Shown here piece after piece: positions 1 through 7,523 of a DNA stretch of 37,709 bases (the first letter of the stretch is position 1; every line of letters starts with the position of its first letter). Both the position numbers and the translations under genes were made by a program. Under the pieces are notes generated by a model. It saw only the letters and a list, made by a program, of their open reading frames with translations. It searched no databases and was not told where the DNA came from. Origin of the DNA: Pseudarthrobacter sulfonivorans (GTDB taxonomy: Bacteria > Actinomycetota > Actinomycetes > Actinomycetales > Micrococcaceae); the NCBI RefSeq assembly GCF_024391045.1, contig NZ_JANFCZ010000035.1, positions 1-37,709 on the forward strand, written 5' to 3'.

Positions 1-1498
1 GGACGCCGCGGACCGCTTCAGTGAAGCCGCAGCTGATGGCCTCGTCCGGGACCGTGAACGTCTCCCAGGTTTTGGTCCGGCCGGCCCGGATTTCCTCGAG
101 CGCCTTCTCCGCGAAGTGCAGTGCAGCGGCAGCGGCATAAGCCTGGAAGTACGTGCGCGCGCGGTTGCGTTCCAGGGTGTTGCTCCACTGCGGGATGTTC
201 CATTCGAAGGTGACAGGACCCTTGAGTGCTGTTTTGGGAAGGTTGATCTGCACGCTGCTGCCGGTGGCCTTGAGGTAGCCGATGTCCACCAGCCCGGCCA
301 GGGCGGTGGCCCACAGCCGTGCCAGCGGACCGCCGCCGGTGTCCAGGGCCAGGTTGTTCTCGCCGTCGAACCAGCGCGGGGACATGACCCAGCTGTACTT
401 CTCCTTCAGGTCACGCTTTTGGGGCCGCGGATTGGTGTGCTGGTTCCAGGGGTGGCGGCGGTCCACCGGGTTTCCCAGCGGATCGTGGGTCACAAACATT
501 TCCTGGTCTTCCCAGTCCTCGTAGTAGGAGGATCCCAGCATGATCCGCAGGCCCAGGTTGATGCGGACCAGGTCCGTGGTGACGAGTTTGCCGTCCACCA
601 CCACGCCGGGAGTGACGAACATCTTCCGGCCCCACTCGGTCATGTCCTTGTACTCGAAATTGCAGTAGTCAGGATCCTGGAGCGAGCCCCAGCAGCCCAG
701 CAACGTCCGGCGCAGGCCCACCTGCTCGTAGCCGGGCAGCGCCTCGTAGAAGAAGTCGAAGAGGTCATCGTGCATGGGCACCACCTTCTTCATGAATTCC
801 ACGTACCGCATCAGCCGGGTGATGTAGTCCGTCATGAGCTGGATGGTGGCCACCGTCCCCACCCCGCCGGGGTAGAGCGTGGACGGATGCACGTGCCGGC
901 CCTCCATCAGGCAGAACATCTCGCGGGTGGCACGGCTGACCTGCAGCGCCTCGCGGTAGAACTCACCGGTGAACGGGTTCAGCGAACGCATGATGTCCGC
1001 GATGGTCCGGTAGCCGTGCTCGCCCTCGTGCGGGGCCCGGGTATTCTCGGCCTTGGCCAGGACGGCAGGGTTGGTTTCGGAGACCATCTTTTCGCAGTAG
1101 TCCACGCCCACCAGGTTTTCCTGGAAGATGTTGTGGTCGAACATGTACTCCGCTGCCTCGCCCAGGTTGACGATCCATTCGCCCAGGTTCGGCGGCTTCA
1201 CACCGTAGGCCATGTTCTGTGCGTAGCAGGAACAGGTGGCGTGGTTGTCGCCGCAGATCCCGCAGATCCGGCTGGTGATGAAGTGGGCGTCCCGCGGGTC
1301 CTTGCCTTTCATGAACAGCGAGTAGCCGCGGAAGATCGAGGACGTGCTCTTGCACTCCACCACCTGGTTGTTCGCGAAATCGATCTTGGTGTAAATGCCC
1401 AGGCTGCCCACAATCCTGGTGATCGGGTCCCAGTTCATCTCCACGAGGTTGCTGTTGTCCGTCCCGCTCCCGGACGGCATTGGAATCGTTGAGGTCAT
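1..1498 (-). CDS. hhyL: [NiFe] hydrogenase large subunit, group 1h, 3' end outside window
   Basis: This is the catalytic subunit of a high-affinity uptake [NiFe] hydrogenase, which oxidises trace H2 and feeds electrons to the respiratory chain. The visible 499 codons begin at an ATG preceded by a purine-rich AGGTGAAGAAG. Near residues 77-90 lies the L1 motif RICGICGDNHATCS, whose C79 and C82 are two of the four cysteines that hold the Ni-Fe centre. The second pair (DPCxxC/H near the C-terminus) is beyond the left edge, so it cannot be checked. Families of this type run to roughly 580-600 residues, so about one sixth is missing. It starts 28 bp after the small-subunit stop and is the last visible gene of the leftward hypA-hypB-hhyS-hhyL operon. 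Assignment to group 1h rests on the paired small subunit and on overall sequence character, not on a phylogeny. Confidence 0.95.
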   Translation of the reverse strand, partial: MTSTIPMPSGSGTDNSNLVEMNWDPITRIVGSLGIYTKIDFANNQVVECKSTSSIFRGYSLFMKGKDPRDAHFITSRICGICGDNHATCSCYAQNMAYGVKPPNLGEWIVNLGEAAEYMFDHNIFQENLVGVDYCEKMVSETNPAVLAKAENTRAPHEGEHGYRTIADIMRSLNPFTGEFYREALQVSRATREMFCLMEGRHVHPSTLYPGGVGTVATIQLMTDYITRLMRYVEFMKKVVPMHDDLFDFFYEALPGYEQVGLRRTLLGCWGSLQDPDYCNFEYKDMTEWGRKMFVTPGVVVDGKLVTTDLVRINLGLRIMLGSSYYEDWEDQEMFVTHDPLGNPVDRRHPWNQHTNPRPQKRDLKEKYSWVMSPRWFDGENNLALDTGGGPLARLWATALAGLVDIGYLKATGSSVQINLPKTALKGPVTFEWNIPQWSNTLERNRARTYFQAYAAAAALHFAEKALEEIRAGRTKTWETFTVPDEAISCGFTEAVRGV

Positions 1499-1526
1499 CT
1501 TCTTCACCTGTCTGGAATGGGGATGG

Positions 1527-2585
1527 CTACCAGGTGCGCTTCGCGCCGGTCAGCAGTTCAGGTCCGGGCCGGCGCCACTTGGGCTCCTGGTTCAGTGTGT
1601 GGGTGGTGATGCCGCGCAACGCCCTGATGGCTGAGCCGTAGGGGCGGATGGTGTTCGTGGAGAGCTTGCCGCCGGGAGGCTCGTCCATAAAGGGCATGAA
1701 CTTGTCCGGGAAGCCTGGCATGGTGCAGCCGATGCAGATGCCGCCGACGTTGGGGCAGCCGCCGATTCCGTTCATCCAGCCGCGCTTGGGCACGTTGCAC
1801 TTGACCACCGGGCCCCAGCAGCCCAGCTTCACGATGCACTTGGGGGAGCCGTACTCGGTGGCGAAGTCGCCCTGTTCGTAGTACCCCGCCCGGTCGCAGC
1901 CTTCGTGGACGGTCTGTCCGAACAGCCATGTGGGCCGCAGCGCATCATCGAGCGGAATCATGGGGGCCTGTCCCGTGGCCTGGTACAGCAGGTACGTCAT
2001 GGTTTCGGAGAGGTTGTCCGGCTGGATGGGGCACCCGGGCACGCAGACGATGGGGATGCCGGCCTTGGATTTCCAGTCGTAGCCCAGGTAGTCAGGAACG
2101 CCCATGGCGCCGGTGGGGTTTCCGGCCATGGCATGGATGCCGCCGTAGGTTGCGCAGGTGCCGGCGGCGATGATGGCGGTTGCCTTGGGTGCCAGGCGGT
2201 CCAGCCATTCACTGGTGGTGATTGGCTGTCCCGTAGCCAGGTCGTTGCCGAACCCGCACCAGTAGCCCCCGGCGTCGTGCAGTTTCTCGTTCGGGATGGA
2301 CCCCTCCACCACCAGGACGAAGGGTTCCAGTTCGCCGCGGTCCGCCTTGCGGAACCATTCCAGGAAGTCGTCCGCCCCTTCCTGGGGGCCGCACTCGAAG
2401 TCGATCAGGGGCCAGTGCATGGCGATGCGGGGCAGGCCGGGAAGGGCGCCGAGGGCGATTTCCTCCACGCTGGGTTGGGTGGCCGCCGTCAGGGCGACGG
2501 AGTCGCCGTCGCAGCTTAGCCCTGCGTTGATCCAGAGCACGTGAATCAGGGTTTCTTCGGCCTTGAGGGAAGTCTCGGTAGGCAT
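1527..2585 (-). CDS. hhyS: [NiFe] hydrogenase small subunit, group 1h
   Basis: This is the electron-transferring FeS subunit (352 residues) of the high-affinity hydrogenase. Cysteines suitable for three FeS clusters are visible: the proximal site around C25, GTC144 and PGC185, and distal/medial sites in the C-terminal third (C230, C250, C256, C263, C277, C284, C287). The first motif reads SCDGD, so an aspartate (D28) sits where ordinary small subunits have the second Cys of CxxC. The structurally characterised actinobacterial-type hydrogenase of Ralstonia has such a 3Cys-1Asp proximal cluster, linked to oxygen tolerance. No Tat signal peptide is present, as expected for this group, so the enzyme should face the cytoplasm. 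A good Shine-Dalgarno (AAAGAGG) precedes the ATG. It lies 30 bp downstream of hypB and 28 bp upstream of the large subunit. Confidence 0.96.
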   Translation of the reverse strand: MPTETSLKAEETLIHVLWINAGLSCDGDSVALTAATQPSVEEIALGALPGLPRIAMHWPLIDFECGPQEGADDFLEWFRKADRGELEPFVLVVEGSIPNEKLHDAGGYWCGFGNDLATGQPITTSEWLDRLAPKATAIIAAGTCATYGGIHAMAGNPTGAMGVPDYLGYDWKSKAGIPIVCVPGCPIQPDNLSETMTYLLYQATGQAPMIPLDDALRPTWLFGQTVHEGCDRAGYYEQGDFATEYGSPKCIVKLGCWGPVVKCNVPKRGWMNGIGGCPNVGGICIGCTMPGFPDKFMPFMDEPPGGKLSTNTIRPYGSAIRALRGITTHTLNQEPKWRRPGPELLTGAKRTW

Positions 2586-2615
2586 CGTTGCCTCTTTCCG
2601 CGGCCCGCAGGGGGC

Positions 2616-3545
2616 TTAGTGTGCGTCTGTCAGGGTCTCTTCCAGGGGCCCTGCAAGAGACCCGAGGCGGGTCTCTGTCCGGGAGGGACGGCCGTCCAGC
2701 CAGTCGTACCAGGCGGCCATGCCGTCCCCGGTAGTGGCCGAGAGGACCAGAAATTCTGCGTGGGCGTTCAGGTGGCGGATGCGGCGGACGCATTCGTCGA
2801 CGTCGAACTCGACGTAGGGGAGCAGGTCCGACTTGTTGATGATCACCAGGTCAGCCGCGATGAACATGTGCGGGTATTTCTGCGGTTTGTCATCACCTTC
2901 CGTTACTGAGACGACTACTACTTTGGCTGCTTCGCCCAGGTCGAAGAGGGCGGGGCAGACGAGATTGCCCACGTTCTCGATGAACACGGTGGAATCCATT
3001 GGGGGATCGAGCGCGTCCAGTCCGCGGCGGAGCATGTCGGCGTCCAGGTGGCAGCCCGCTCCGGTGTTGATCTGCACCACGGGCCGGCCGGCCTTGCGGA
3101 TGCGATCGGCGTCGAGGGACGTTTCCTGGTCACCTTCGATGACCCCGGCCTGCAGCCTGTCACCCAGTTCCGTGAGCGTCCGGACCAGGAGGGTGGTCTT
3201 TCCGGCGCCCGGGGAGCTCATCATGTTCAGGGCCCGGACCTTCCTCCCCGCGAGCCAGCCGCGGTTCCGTTCCGCGAGCAGATCGTTCTTGGCCAGGAGG
3301 TTCTGTTCCAGGGAGATGAGCTCCGGCGCGTGGGTGTGGCCGGCGTCGTGCTCATGCCCGTGCTCGTGCGGATGGCTGCGCGTGTGCTCGTGAGGGTGGC
3401 TGTCGTCGTGGGCGTGGTCGTGAGGGTGCCCGTGCTCATGCGTCTGGTCGTGTGTGTGCGGGTGGTCATGCGCCTGAGCATCGGGGGCATCCCAGGCATA
3501 AACCCGGGGTGTCGCGTCCTCGCCGCAGCCGCATGTTGCGCACAT
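2616..3545 (-). CDS. hypB: HypB, GTPase nickel chaperone for hydrogenase
   Basis: HypB uses GTP hydrolysis and metal binding to help HypA deliver Ni to the hydrogenase large subunit. The 309-residue protein has every expected part: an N-terminal CATCGC high-affinity metal motif (residues 2-7), a histidine-rich nickel-storage stretch (20 His between residues 26 and 72), a P-loop SPGAGKTT (111-118), a GAGCH metal site (C165-H166) and the guanine-specificity motif NKSD (237-240). The start is fixed by the conserved MC-x-x-C-G-C beginning. It starts 3 bp after the hypA stop and ends 30 bp before hhyS. Having hypA and hypB upstream of the structural genes is consistent with nickel insertion factors made together with this enzyme. 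The other hyp genes (C, D, E, F) are not in the window. Confidence 0.97.
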   Translation of the reverse strand: MCATCGCGEDATPRVYAWDAPDAQAHDHPHTHDQTHEHGHPHDHAHDDSHPHEHTRSHPHEHGHEHDAGHTHAPELISLEQNLLAKNDLLAERNRGWLAGRKVRALNMMSSPGAGKTTLLVRTLTELGDRLQAGVIEGDQETSLDADRIRKAGRPVVQINTGAGCHLDADMLRRGLDALDPPMDSTVFIENVGNLVCPALFDLGEAAKVVVVSVTEGDDKPQKYPHMFIAADLVIINKSDLLPYVEFDVDECVRRIRHLNAHAEFLVLSATTGDGMAAWYDWLDGRPSRTETRLGSLAGPLEETLTDAH

Positions 3546-3548
3546 CGC

Positions 3549-3878
3549 CTACGCCACCTCCACCGAAACGAGCTGGAGTTCGCGTCCCGTCACTACGTGG
3601 ACGTCGGCGCTGCCGCACGGACAGAGGAGGAACATGTCAGTCAGCGCGAAGTTGTTCCCGCACGTACGGCACCGCCCTTGGCCCTGCGGCTCGTCGATCT
3701 GCAGCCGCGCCCCCGCCAGGGTGGTTCCAGCCGAGGCAACGTCAAAACAGAAACGGAGGGCATCCGGGAGCACGCCTGACAAGGGGCCGATCCGAAGGTT
3801 GACGCCGGTAACTGCCCGGCTTCCTGTCTTGTCCAGGACCGCGTCTATGAGGCTTTGTACGATCGAGAGTTCGTGCAT
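3549..3878 (-). CDS. hypA: HypA, hydrogenase nickel insertion protein
   Basis: HypA binds Ni through its N-terminal Met-His and carries a structural zinc site; with HypB it loads Ni into the hydrogenase. I place the start at the ATG giving MHELSIVQ (109 residues) because His2 is essential in the family and a strong GGAGGGAG precedes it; a start 26 codons upstream would destroy this. The zinc site reads CRTC (C70, C73) followed by CPCGS (C86, C88). The second half is therefore C-x-C where most HypA proteins have C-x-x-C, one residue shorter than usual. The DNA there (ctc-tgt-ccg-tgc) is unambiguous in the given sequence. The gene opens the leftward hydrogenase operon. It could also serve a urease, but the neighbours point to hydrogenase. 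Confidence 0.95.
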   Translation of the reverse strand: MHELSIVQSLIDAVLDKTGSRAVTGVNLRIGPLSGVLPDALRFCFDVASAGTTLAGARLQIDEPQGQGRCRTCGNNFALTDMFLLCPCGSADVHVVTGRELQLVSVEVA

Positions 3879-3899
3879 CGGCTGTGCCTCCCTCCTGCC

Positions 3900-3928
3900 A
3901 AGATAGGCTCGTCCCGGCCGTAACGCAA
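3900..3928 (-). promoter_or_regulatory. Candidate promoter of the hyp-hhy operon
   Basis: Read leftward, TTGCGT (3923-3928) and TATCTT (3900-3905) are separated by 17 bp. The -10 matches TATAAT at four positions and the -35 keeps only TTG. Transcription would start about 15-20 bases before the hypA ATG, leaving room for its Shine-Dalgarno. Pattern match only. Confidence 0.4.
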
Positions 3929-3937
3929 CCCAATTAT

Positions 3938-3975
3938 TTGACAGCCGCACGCTCATCGAGTAAGGAGCGTATAGT
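3938..3975 (+). promoter_or_regulatory. Candidate rightward promoter elements for the nickel transporter
   Basis: A perfect TTGACA lies at 3938-3943. A 17-bp spacer leads to the poor hexamer TAAGGA (3961-3966), while a better TATAGT (3970-3975) is 26 bp away, too far for a standard promoter. If TATAGT alone is used, as in many actinobacterial promoters, the RNA would begin near 3982. It would then have a leader of about 190 bases before the transporter GTG. Start site unresolved. Confidence 0.35.
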
Positions 3976-3976
3976 C

Positions 3977-4159
3977 ATGTCATTGTTCTGCAAGGACGCG
4001 GAAGCCGGAGGCTCGGAAGTGCAGCAACCGGAAGCTGAAAACAGCACACAGCCCGAAGCGCGGACGGGTACGCCCGCCATCGTTTTGGCTGGGCGATCAA
4101 CTTTGGCTGCGCGATCACTGTTGACAGGGCCCTCACCTTTAACAGGGCCATCACTGTGA
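3977..4159 (+). CDS. Possible 60-residue leader ORF upstream of the nickel transporter
   Basis: An ATG preceded at suitable distance by AAGGAG (3962-3967) opens a 60-codon frame ending 13 bp before the transporter GTG. The product has no recognisable domain. Its second half is built from the tandem repeats at 4082-4187 and ends with a duplicated LTGPS unit. It has one Cys near the N-terminus and no histidine cluster, so a metal-sensing role is not evident. It may be a translational leader coupled to the transporter, or simply open sequence within a repeat-rich 5' leader. The TATAGT promoter candidate would start transcription downstream of this ATG, which argues against translation. Confidence 0.3.
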   Translation: MSLFCKDAEAGGSEVQQPEAENSTQPEARTGTPAIVLAGRSTLAARSLLTGPSPLTGPSL

Positions 4160-4187
4160 CAGGGGGATCGCTGTGACAGGGGGCGAG
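4082..4187 (+). repeat. Six degenerate 17-18 bp tandem repeats spanning the transporter start
   Basis: Units begin at 4082, 4100, 4118, 4136, 4154 and 4171; the first four are 18 bp and the last two 17 bp. The first pair share TTGGCTG-GCGATCA, the middle pair share ACAGGGCC-TCA, and the last pair share CTGTGACAGGGGG. The transporter GTG (4173) is inside the sixth unit, its purine-rich ribosome site (4161-4166) is inside the fifth, and the stop of the upstream small frame (4157-4159) is also inside the fifth. Confidence 0.8.
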
Positions 4188-5300
4188 CGGTCCTCGATCG
4201 CCGGGATGGCAGCCGTGGTGCTGTTGCTCCACGGAGTCGGCTGGGGCGTCCTGCTGGCAGTCGTGGCACCGGAAAACCTTCCGGCGGGGTCATTCGGAGC
4301 GTTCGGTGTGGGCTTGGGTGTCGCCGCGTATACGTTGGGCCTGCGCCACGCGTTCGACGCCGACCACATTGCGGCCATCGACAACACCACGCGAAAACTC
4401 GCAGGAGACGTACCTCGGGGCGCACCCGGGCATTGCGGGGCCGGGCACAGGCCCTTGACGGTGGGCTTCTGGTTTTCCTTGGGCCACTCGAGCGTTGTCT
4501 TTGGTCTGTGCGCGGTGCTGGCCGCCGGAATTCGGGGCCTGTCGGCCCAGGGCGGGGCGGTTTCGGACGAAGCAGGGGCCGGCCTGCACTTTTTCGGGAC
4601 GGCAGTCTCGGGCGTCTTCCTGTACCTCATCGGTGTCCTCAACCTGGTGATGCTCCTGCAGGTTCTTCGATCGGTGCGCCGGCTCCGGTCCAGCGGGGAC
4701 AAGGCTGCCGGACTGGAGACCCAACCGGCCCCCGGCGGGCTCATGACGCGGCTCTTCGGCCGCTTCACCCGCCTGATCACCAAACCGTGGCAGATGTATG
4801 GCGTTGGCCTGCTGTTCGGCCTGGGCTTTGACACCGCCACGGAGGTGAGCCTGCTGGTCCTCGCAGCCGGAGCCGCTGCCTCGACGCTGCCGTGGTACGC
4901 GATCCTGACGCTGCCGGTCCTTTTCGCGGCAGGCATGAGCCTGCTGGACTCGCTCGACGGCTGCCTCATGACGTTCGCCTACCGCTGGGCGCTGGCCAGG
5001 CCGGTCCGCAGGATCTATTACAACGTGGTGGTGACCGGCCTGTCCGTGGCGGTGGCCCTGGGCATCGGTTCCGTGCAGCTGATTCACCTCCTGGTGGACA
5101 GCGCCGGGATCCGGTCCGGGCCGCTCGCGGTGATCGGCGGATTGGACCTGGCGGCTATCGGCTACACCACGGTTGCCCTGTTCATCTTCACGTGGCTCGT
5201 TGCCCTGGGCGTGTGGCGTTTCGGTCATATCGAGGAGCGCTGGTCAGCGCAGGTTCCGCAGGGCGGTCCCGACGAGCCGGCCCGGACCACACAGCGGTAG
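4173..5300 (+). CDS. HoxN/NicO-family nickel (cobalt) permease
   Basis: This 375-residue integral membrane protein of the NiCoT family should import Ni2+ (possibly Co2+) to supply the neighbouring hydrogenase. The family signature H-x4-D-H is present as HAFDADH (residues 59-65) in the second hydrophobic segment. It is followed by AIDNTTRK and, later, by the LGHSSVVF and GLGFDTATE blocks typical of HoxN/NixA. Seven or eight hydrophobic segments can be traced. Initiation is at a GTG preceded by AGGGGG. The gene is divergent from hypA across a 294-bp region. Metal choice (Ni versus Co) cannot be read from the sequence; the location strongly favours nickel. Confidence 0.93.
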   Translation: MTGGERSSIAGMAAVVLLLHGVGWGVLLAVVAPENLPAGSFGAFGVGLGVAAYTLGLRHAFDADHIAAIDNTTRKLAGDVPRGAPGHCGAGHRPLTVGFWFSLGHSSVVFGLCAVLAAGIRGLSAQGGAVSDEAGAGLHFFGTAVSGVFLYLIGVLNLVMLLQVLRSVRRLRSSGDKAAGLETQPAPGGLMTRLFGRFTRLITKPWQMYGVGLLFGLGFDTATEVSLLVLAAGAAASTLPWYAILTLPVLFAAGMSLLDSLDGCLMTFAYRWALARPVRRIYYNVVVTGLSVAVALGIGSVQLIHLLVDSAGIRSGPLAVIGGLDLAAIGYTTVALFIFTWLVALGVWRFGHIEERWSAQVPQGGPDEPARTTQR

Positions 5301-5378
5301 GACCAGACAGCGCCCTGCCCGCACGGCGGCCGGACCGCTGAGCGCCGGCCCAGGGTCCGCCGGGATAGTGTGGAAGGC

Positions 5379-5684
5379 ATGCCTTCGTTCCAGACCCGCC
5401 TGAAAATCACCGGACTGAAGCCCGGCAACCCGCCCGAAGCCGTGATGGCCGCGGCGGTGGAGGCCCTGGAGACCCGGCACCATGTGGAGTCCAACCAGAT
5501 CGAACTCGCCGGCGGTGTCCCGCAGCTTAACCTCCGCTTCCTGGTGGAGGCCACCGAGTACAACGGCGAGAATCACCAGGCGCGCGAATCGGCAGCCATG
5601 ATGCGCGACGCCGTCGAACGCGTTGCGCTGACCGGTTCCCTGACGGTGCTCCGCCGCAACCGCGGCCGCTGGGCACCGGTCTAA
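5379..5684 (+). CDS. Small conserved hypothetical protein
   Basis: The 101-residue soluble protein begins MPSFQTRL. It has no signal peptide, membrane segment or cysteine that would suggest a function. The composition looks like a compact alpha/beta fold: an alternating N-terminal strand, a helix rich in Ala/Glu (residues 17-30), then strands around LNLRFLVEA and a C-terminal helix. A GATAGT hexamer (5364-5369) sits ten bases before the ATG, so the message may be nearly leaderless; a GTG three codons upstream is the alternative start. It ends one base before the convergent DedA gene. I do not recognise the family. Confidence 0.75.
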   Translation: MPSFQTRLKITGLKPGNPPEAVMAAAVEALETRHHVESNQIELAGGVPQLNLRFLVEATEYNGENHQARESAAMMRDAVERVALTGSLTVLRRNRGRWAPV

Positions 5685-5685
5685 G

Positions 5686-6336
5686 TCAGTCTGGTTCGGG
5701 GCCGACCACCGGGGGAGGCTCGTCCACCGGGGAACGGGTGCCGCGCCGGCGGGTGACAATAACGCCGACGACGGAGCCGATCACCAGTCCCACGCCAACG
5801 CCGATGAGCGAGCTGGCCCAGAACGGCAGCTTGGTTGCCGAGCCTGTGAAGTAGCCCAGCCCCACCAGCCAGCCGGCCCAGAGGACCGCGCCGAGCCCGG
5901 CGCAGAGGCTGAAACCGCGGACAGCGACGTCGGCGATTCCGGCTGCGGCCGACGTCGCCAGCCGCCCTCCCGGGATGAATCGGGCACCGATAATGGCGCC
6001 GTAGGTGGATGAGCGGCCCGCCCTGGCGATCGCTTCATGGATGCCGTGGTGGACCTTCCTGCCCCAGCGCCACCGGTCGAGGATATGGCTGAGCCGGCGT
6101 TTGAAGAGCTGGAACACCAGCATGTCACCCAGCCAGGACGCCAGTGCGGCCAGGGCGGCGACGAGAAAAATATTGGTCCGCCCGTCCGCCGAGAGCGCGC
6201 CCCCGGTGATCACCACCATCTCTGACGGGATGGGCGGGAAGATGGCGTCCCCGAGCACCACGGGGATGATCCAGAAATAGATCGCCGCTCCCCAGCTATC
6301 GGCGTTGCCAAAGTCCATGGCCACAAAGTACCGCAC
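5686..6336 (-). CDS. DedA/VTT-family membrane protein
   Basis: This polytopic membrane protein (216 residues from the GTG at 6336) belongs to the DedA superfamily, implicated in lipid flipping and membrane homeostasis. Visible family marks are PPIPSE (about residues 34-39), the charged GDMLVFQLFKRR block, and the GARFIPGGR motif in the second half. Hydrophobic segments occur around residues 17-35, 45-72, 110-130, 135-155 and 165-190. The C-terminal 20 residues are hydrophilic and proline-rich. An ATG six codons downstream (6318) is an equally plausible start; neither has a clear ribosome site. It is convergent with the small protein at 5379. Confidence 0.88.
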   Translation of the reverse strand: MRYFVAMDFGNADSWGAAIYFWIIPVVLGDAIFPPIPSEMVVITGGALSADGRTNIFLVAALAALASWLGDMLVFQLFKRRLSHILDRWRWGRKVHHGIHEAIARAGRSSTYGAIIGARFIPGGRLATSAAAGIADVAVRGFSLCAGLGAVLWAGWLVGLGYFTGSATKLPFWASSLIGVGVGLVIGSVVGVIVTRRRGTRSPVDEPPPVVGPEPD

Positions 6337-6356
6337 TTCGGGCGGCGAAACGGGAG

Positions 6357-7076
6357 TCAGCGCAGGGCCGGACGGAACGCCGCCACGAGATCACTCAACT
6401 GATTGGACGGCTGGACGCCCAGTTCATTTTCCAGCCGGCTGGCGAACATGGTGTACGCGCGGACAGCGGCTGCCCGGTTCCCGGCGGCAAGATGTGCCTG
6501 GACCAGCAGGAGATGGGCCGATTCCCTGAGCGGTTCGATGCTTACCGCCGAAATCGCTGCGATCACGGCCCTGCCGGGTTCGTGCGCCGCAAGATGTTGC
6601 CGGGCCATGAGTTCCAACGCGCTGAGGCGCAATTGCCGGAGGCGCTCCTGCTCGAAAATCACCCAGTCGTCGTACCAGCCGGGCAGCAGTTCGGCCCGGC
6701 TCAGGTGGTCCAGGTAGCCGTCCGGAATCTGGCCCTCGGGCTGGGCCTGCATTCTGGCGACGTGCAACTGCAGTGCTGCGACGTCGACGCGGACCGATTG
6801 TTCCAGCTCCAGCGTGTCCGGCCCGGTATGGAGGAGGCGCGGCAAAGAGTGGGAGATACACCAGACGGTGGTGCGGAGATTGCCAGCGGCCTGCGTGTCG
6901 CTGCTCCTGGGCCACAGCAGGCCTGCCAGGAAACTGCGGTGCCGGCAGCCGAGGAGCCCCACACAGGCGATCAGCCGCTGCTCACGGCTGGCTACCGTCA
7001 CGGCATCGTTGCCGCAGTGCAATCGCCAAGCCCCCAGCAGGCTCAAGCGCCAGTCCTGTGCGAGAGCCACCGTCAT
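6357..7076 (-). CDS. SARP-type (OmpR-like wHTH + BTAD) transcriptional activator
   Basis: This 239-residue regulator has an N-terminal OmpR/SARP-like winged helix (about residues 8-100, with LSLLGAWRL, the recognition region around LAGLLWP, and NLRTTVW). A C-terminal bacterial transcriptional activator domain (BTAD, about 105-235) has TPR-like helices and ends LENELGVQPS...L. SARPs activate peptide and antibiotic clusters by binding 7-nt direct repeats spaced 11 bp, and exactly such repeats occur at 7524-7552 upstream of the divergent peptide genes. The start is the ATG at 7076, preceded by GAGAGGG. A longer reading from TTG 7163 would overlap a perfect TTGACA (7143-7148) that may be this gene's own -35. 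It lies downstream of the small gene at 7202-7393 on the same strand. Likely pathway-specific regulator; its target is inferred. Confidence 0.85.
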   Translation of the reverse strand: MTVALAQDWRLSLLGAWRLHCGNDAVTVASREQRLIACVGLLGCRHRSFLAGLLWPRSSDTQAAGNLRTTVWCISHSLPRLLHTGPDTLELEQSVRVDVAALQLHVARMQAQPEGQIPDGYLDHLSRAELLPGWYDDWVIFEQERLRQLRLSALELMARQHLAAHEPGRAVIAAISAVSIEPLRESAHLLLVQAHLAAGNRAAAVRAYTMFASRLENELGVQPSNQLSDLVAAFRPALR

Positions 7077-7201
7077 GCTTTTCCCTCTCAAGCGGCCGGA
7101 TTCCACGCGTTCCCCAGATACCATCGTGGCATTCAGCCAAACCTTGTCAAGGGATTCCAGCAACGGGGGTAGGGCGGCGGTTAAGTGGGGTAGGACGGGT
7201 T

Positions 7202-7393
7202 TTACGCGCCCGGTTGCTGCAGGGAATCGAGCCAGCGCCGGACTGCCAGGATGATTTGATCAGCGTCAGCCGCGGCTTCGACAATCTCTCGCTCTTCGCC
7301 GGGGCGGCTGGAGATTAAACGAGCCCGAATTCCGTAGTTTTGGGCAGGCTCCGCCCACGCGCGAATAACCATGGTGCCTTCACTGTCCGCCAT
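7202..7393 (-). CDS. Small acidic protein between the SARP gene and the peptide promoter
   Basis: A 63-residue protein (56 if translation starts at the ATG at 7372, which has the better AAGG ribosome site). It reads as two beta strands, VIRAWAE and IRARLISS, a short charged turn, and a C-terminal helix ending VRRWLDSLQ. I believe small proteins of this shape recur next to BTAD-type regulators in actinobacteria, but that is a recollection I cannot confirm here. No catalytic motif or Cys is seen. It is transcribed leftward, probably with the regulator, from the region shared with the divergent precursor peptides. It could be an immunity, leader-binding or regulatory partner; the sequence does not decide. 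Confidence 0.65.
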   Translation of the reverse strand: MADSEGTMVIRAWAEPAQNYGIRARLISSRPGEEREIVEAAADADQIILAVRRWLDSLQQPGA

Positions 7394-7523
7394 GAGCGGG
7401 CGCCCTGCTTTCGTTGTTTTTGCATTCGCAATTCTCCGCGGACATTACTGCCCGGTATGACCATCCTAGGCATAGATTAATGGCCGCCCAAGCCTCCTGG
7501 CGTTACGTCAAATTTTCCCGAAA

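Noticed and set aside
116..1492. Long rightward open frame (458 codons) opposite hhyL
   Set aside because: It is the GC-rich antisense shadow of the hydrogenase large subunit; the leftward frame carries the RICGICGDNHATCS motif and a proper start.
3982..4172. Nickel/cobalt or cobalamin riboswitch in the transporter leader
   Set aside because: I found no B12-box-like or NiCo-riboswitch-like conserved core; the leader is mainly tandem repeats.
4082..4187. CRISPR array
   Set aside because: The units are adjacent and degenerate with no spacers, and there are no cas genes.
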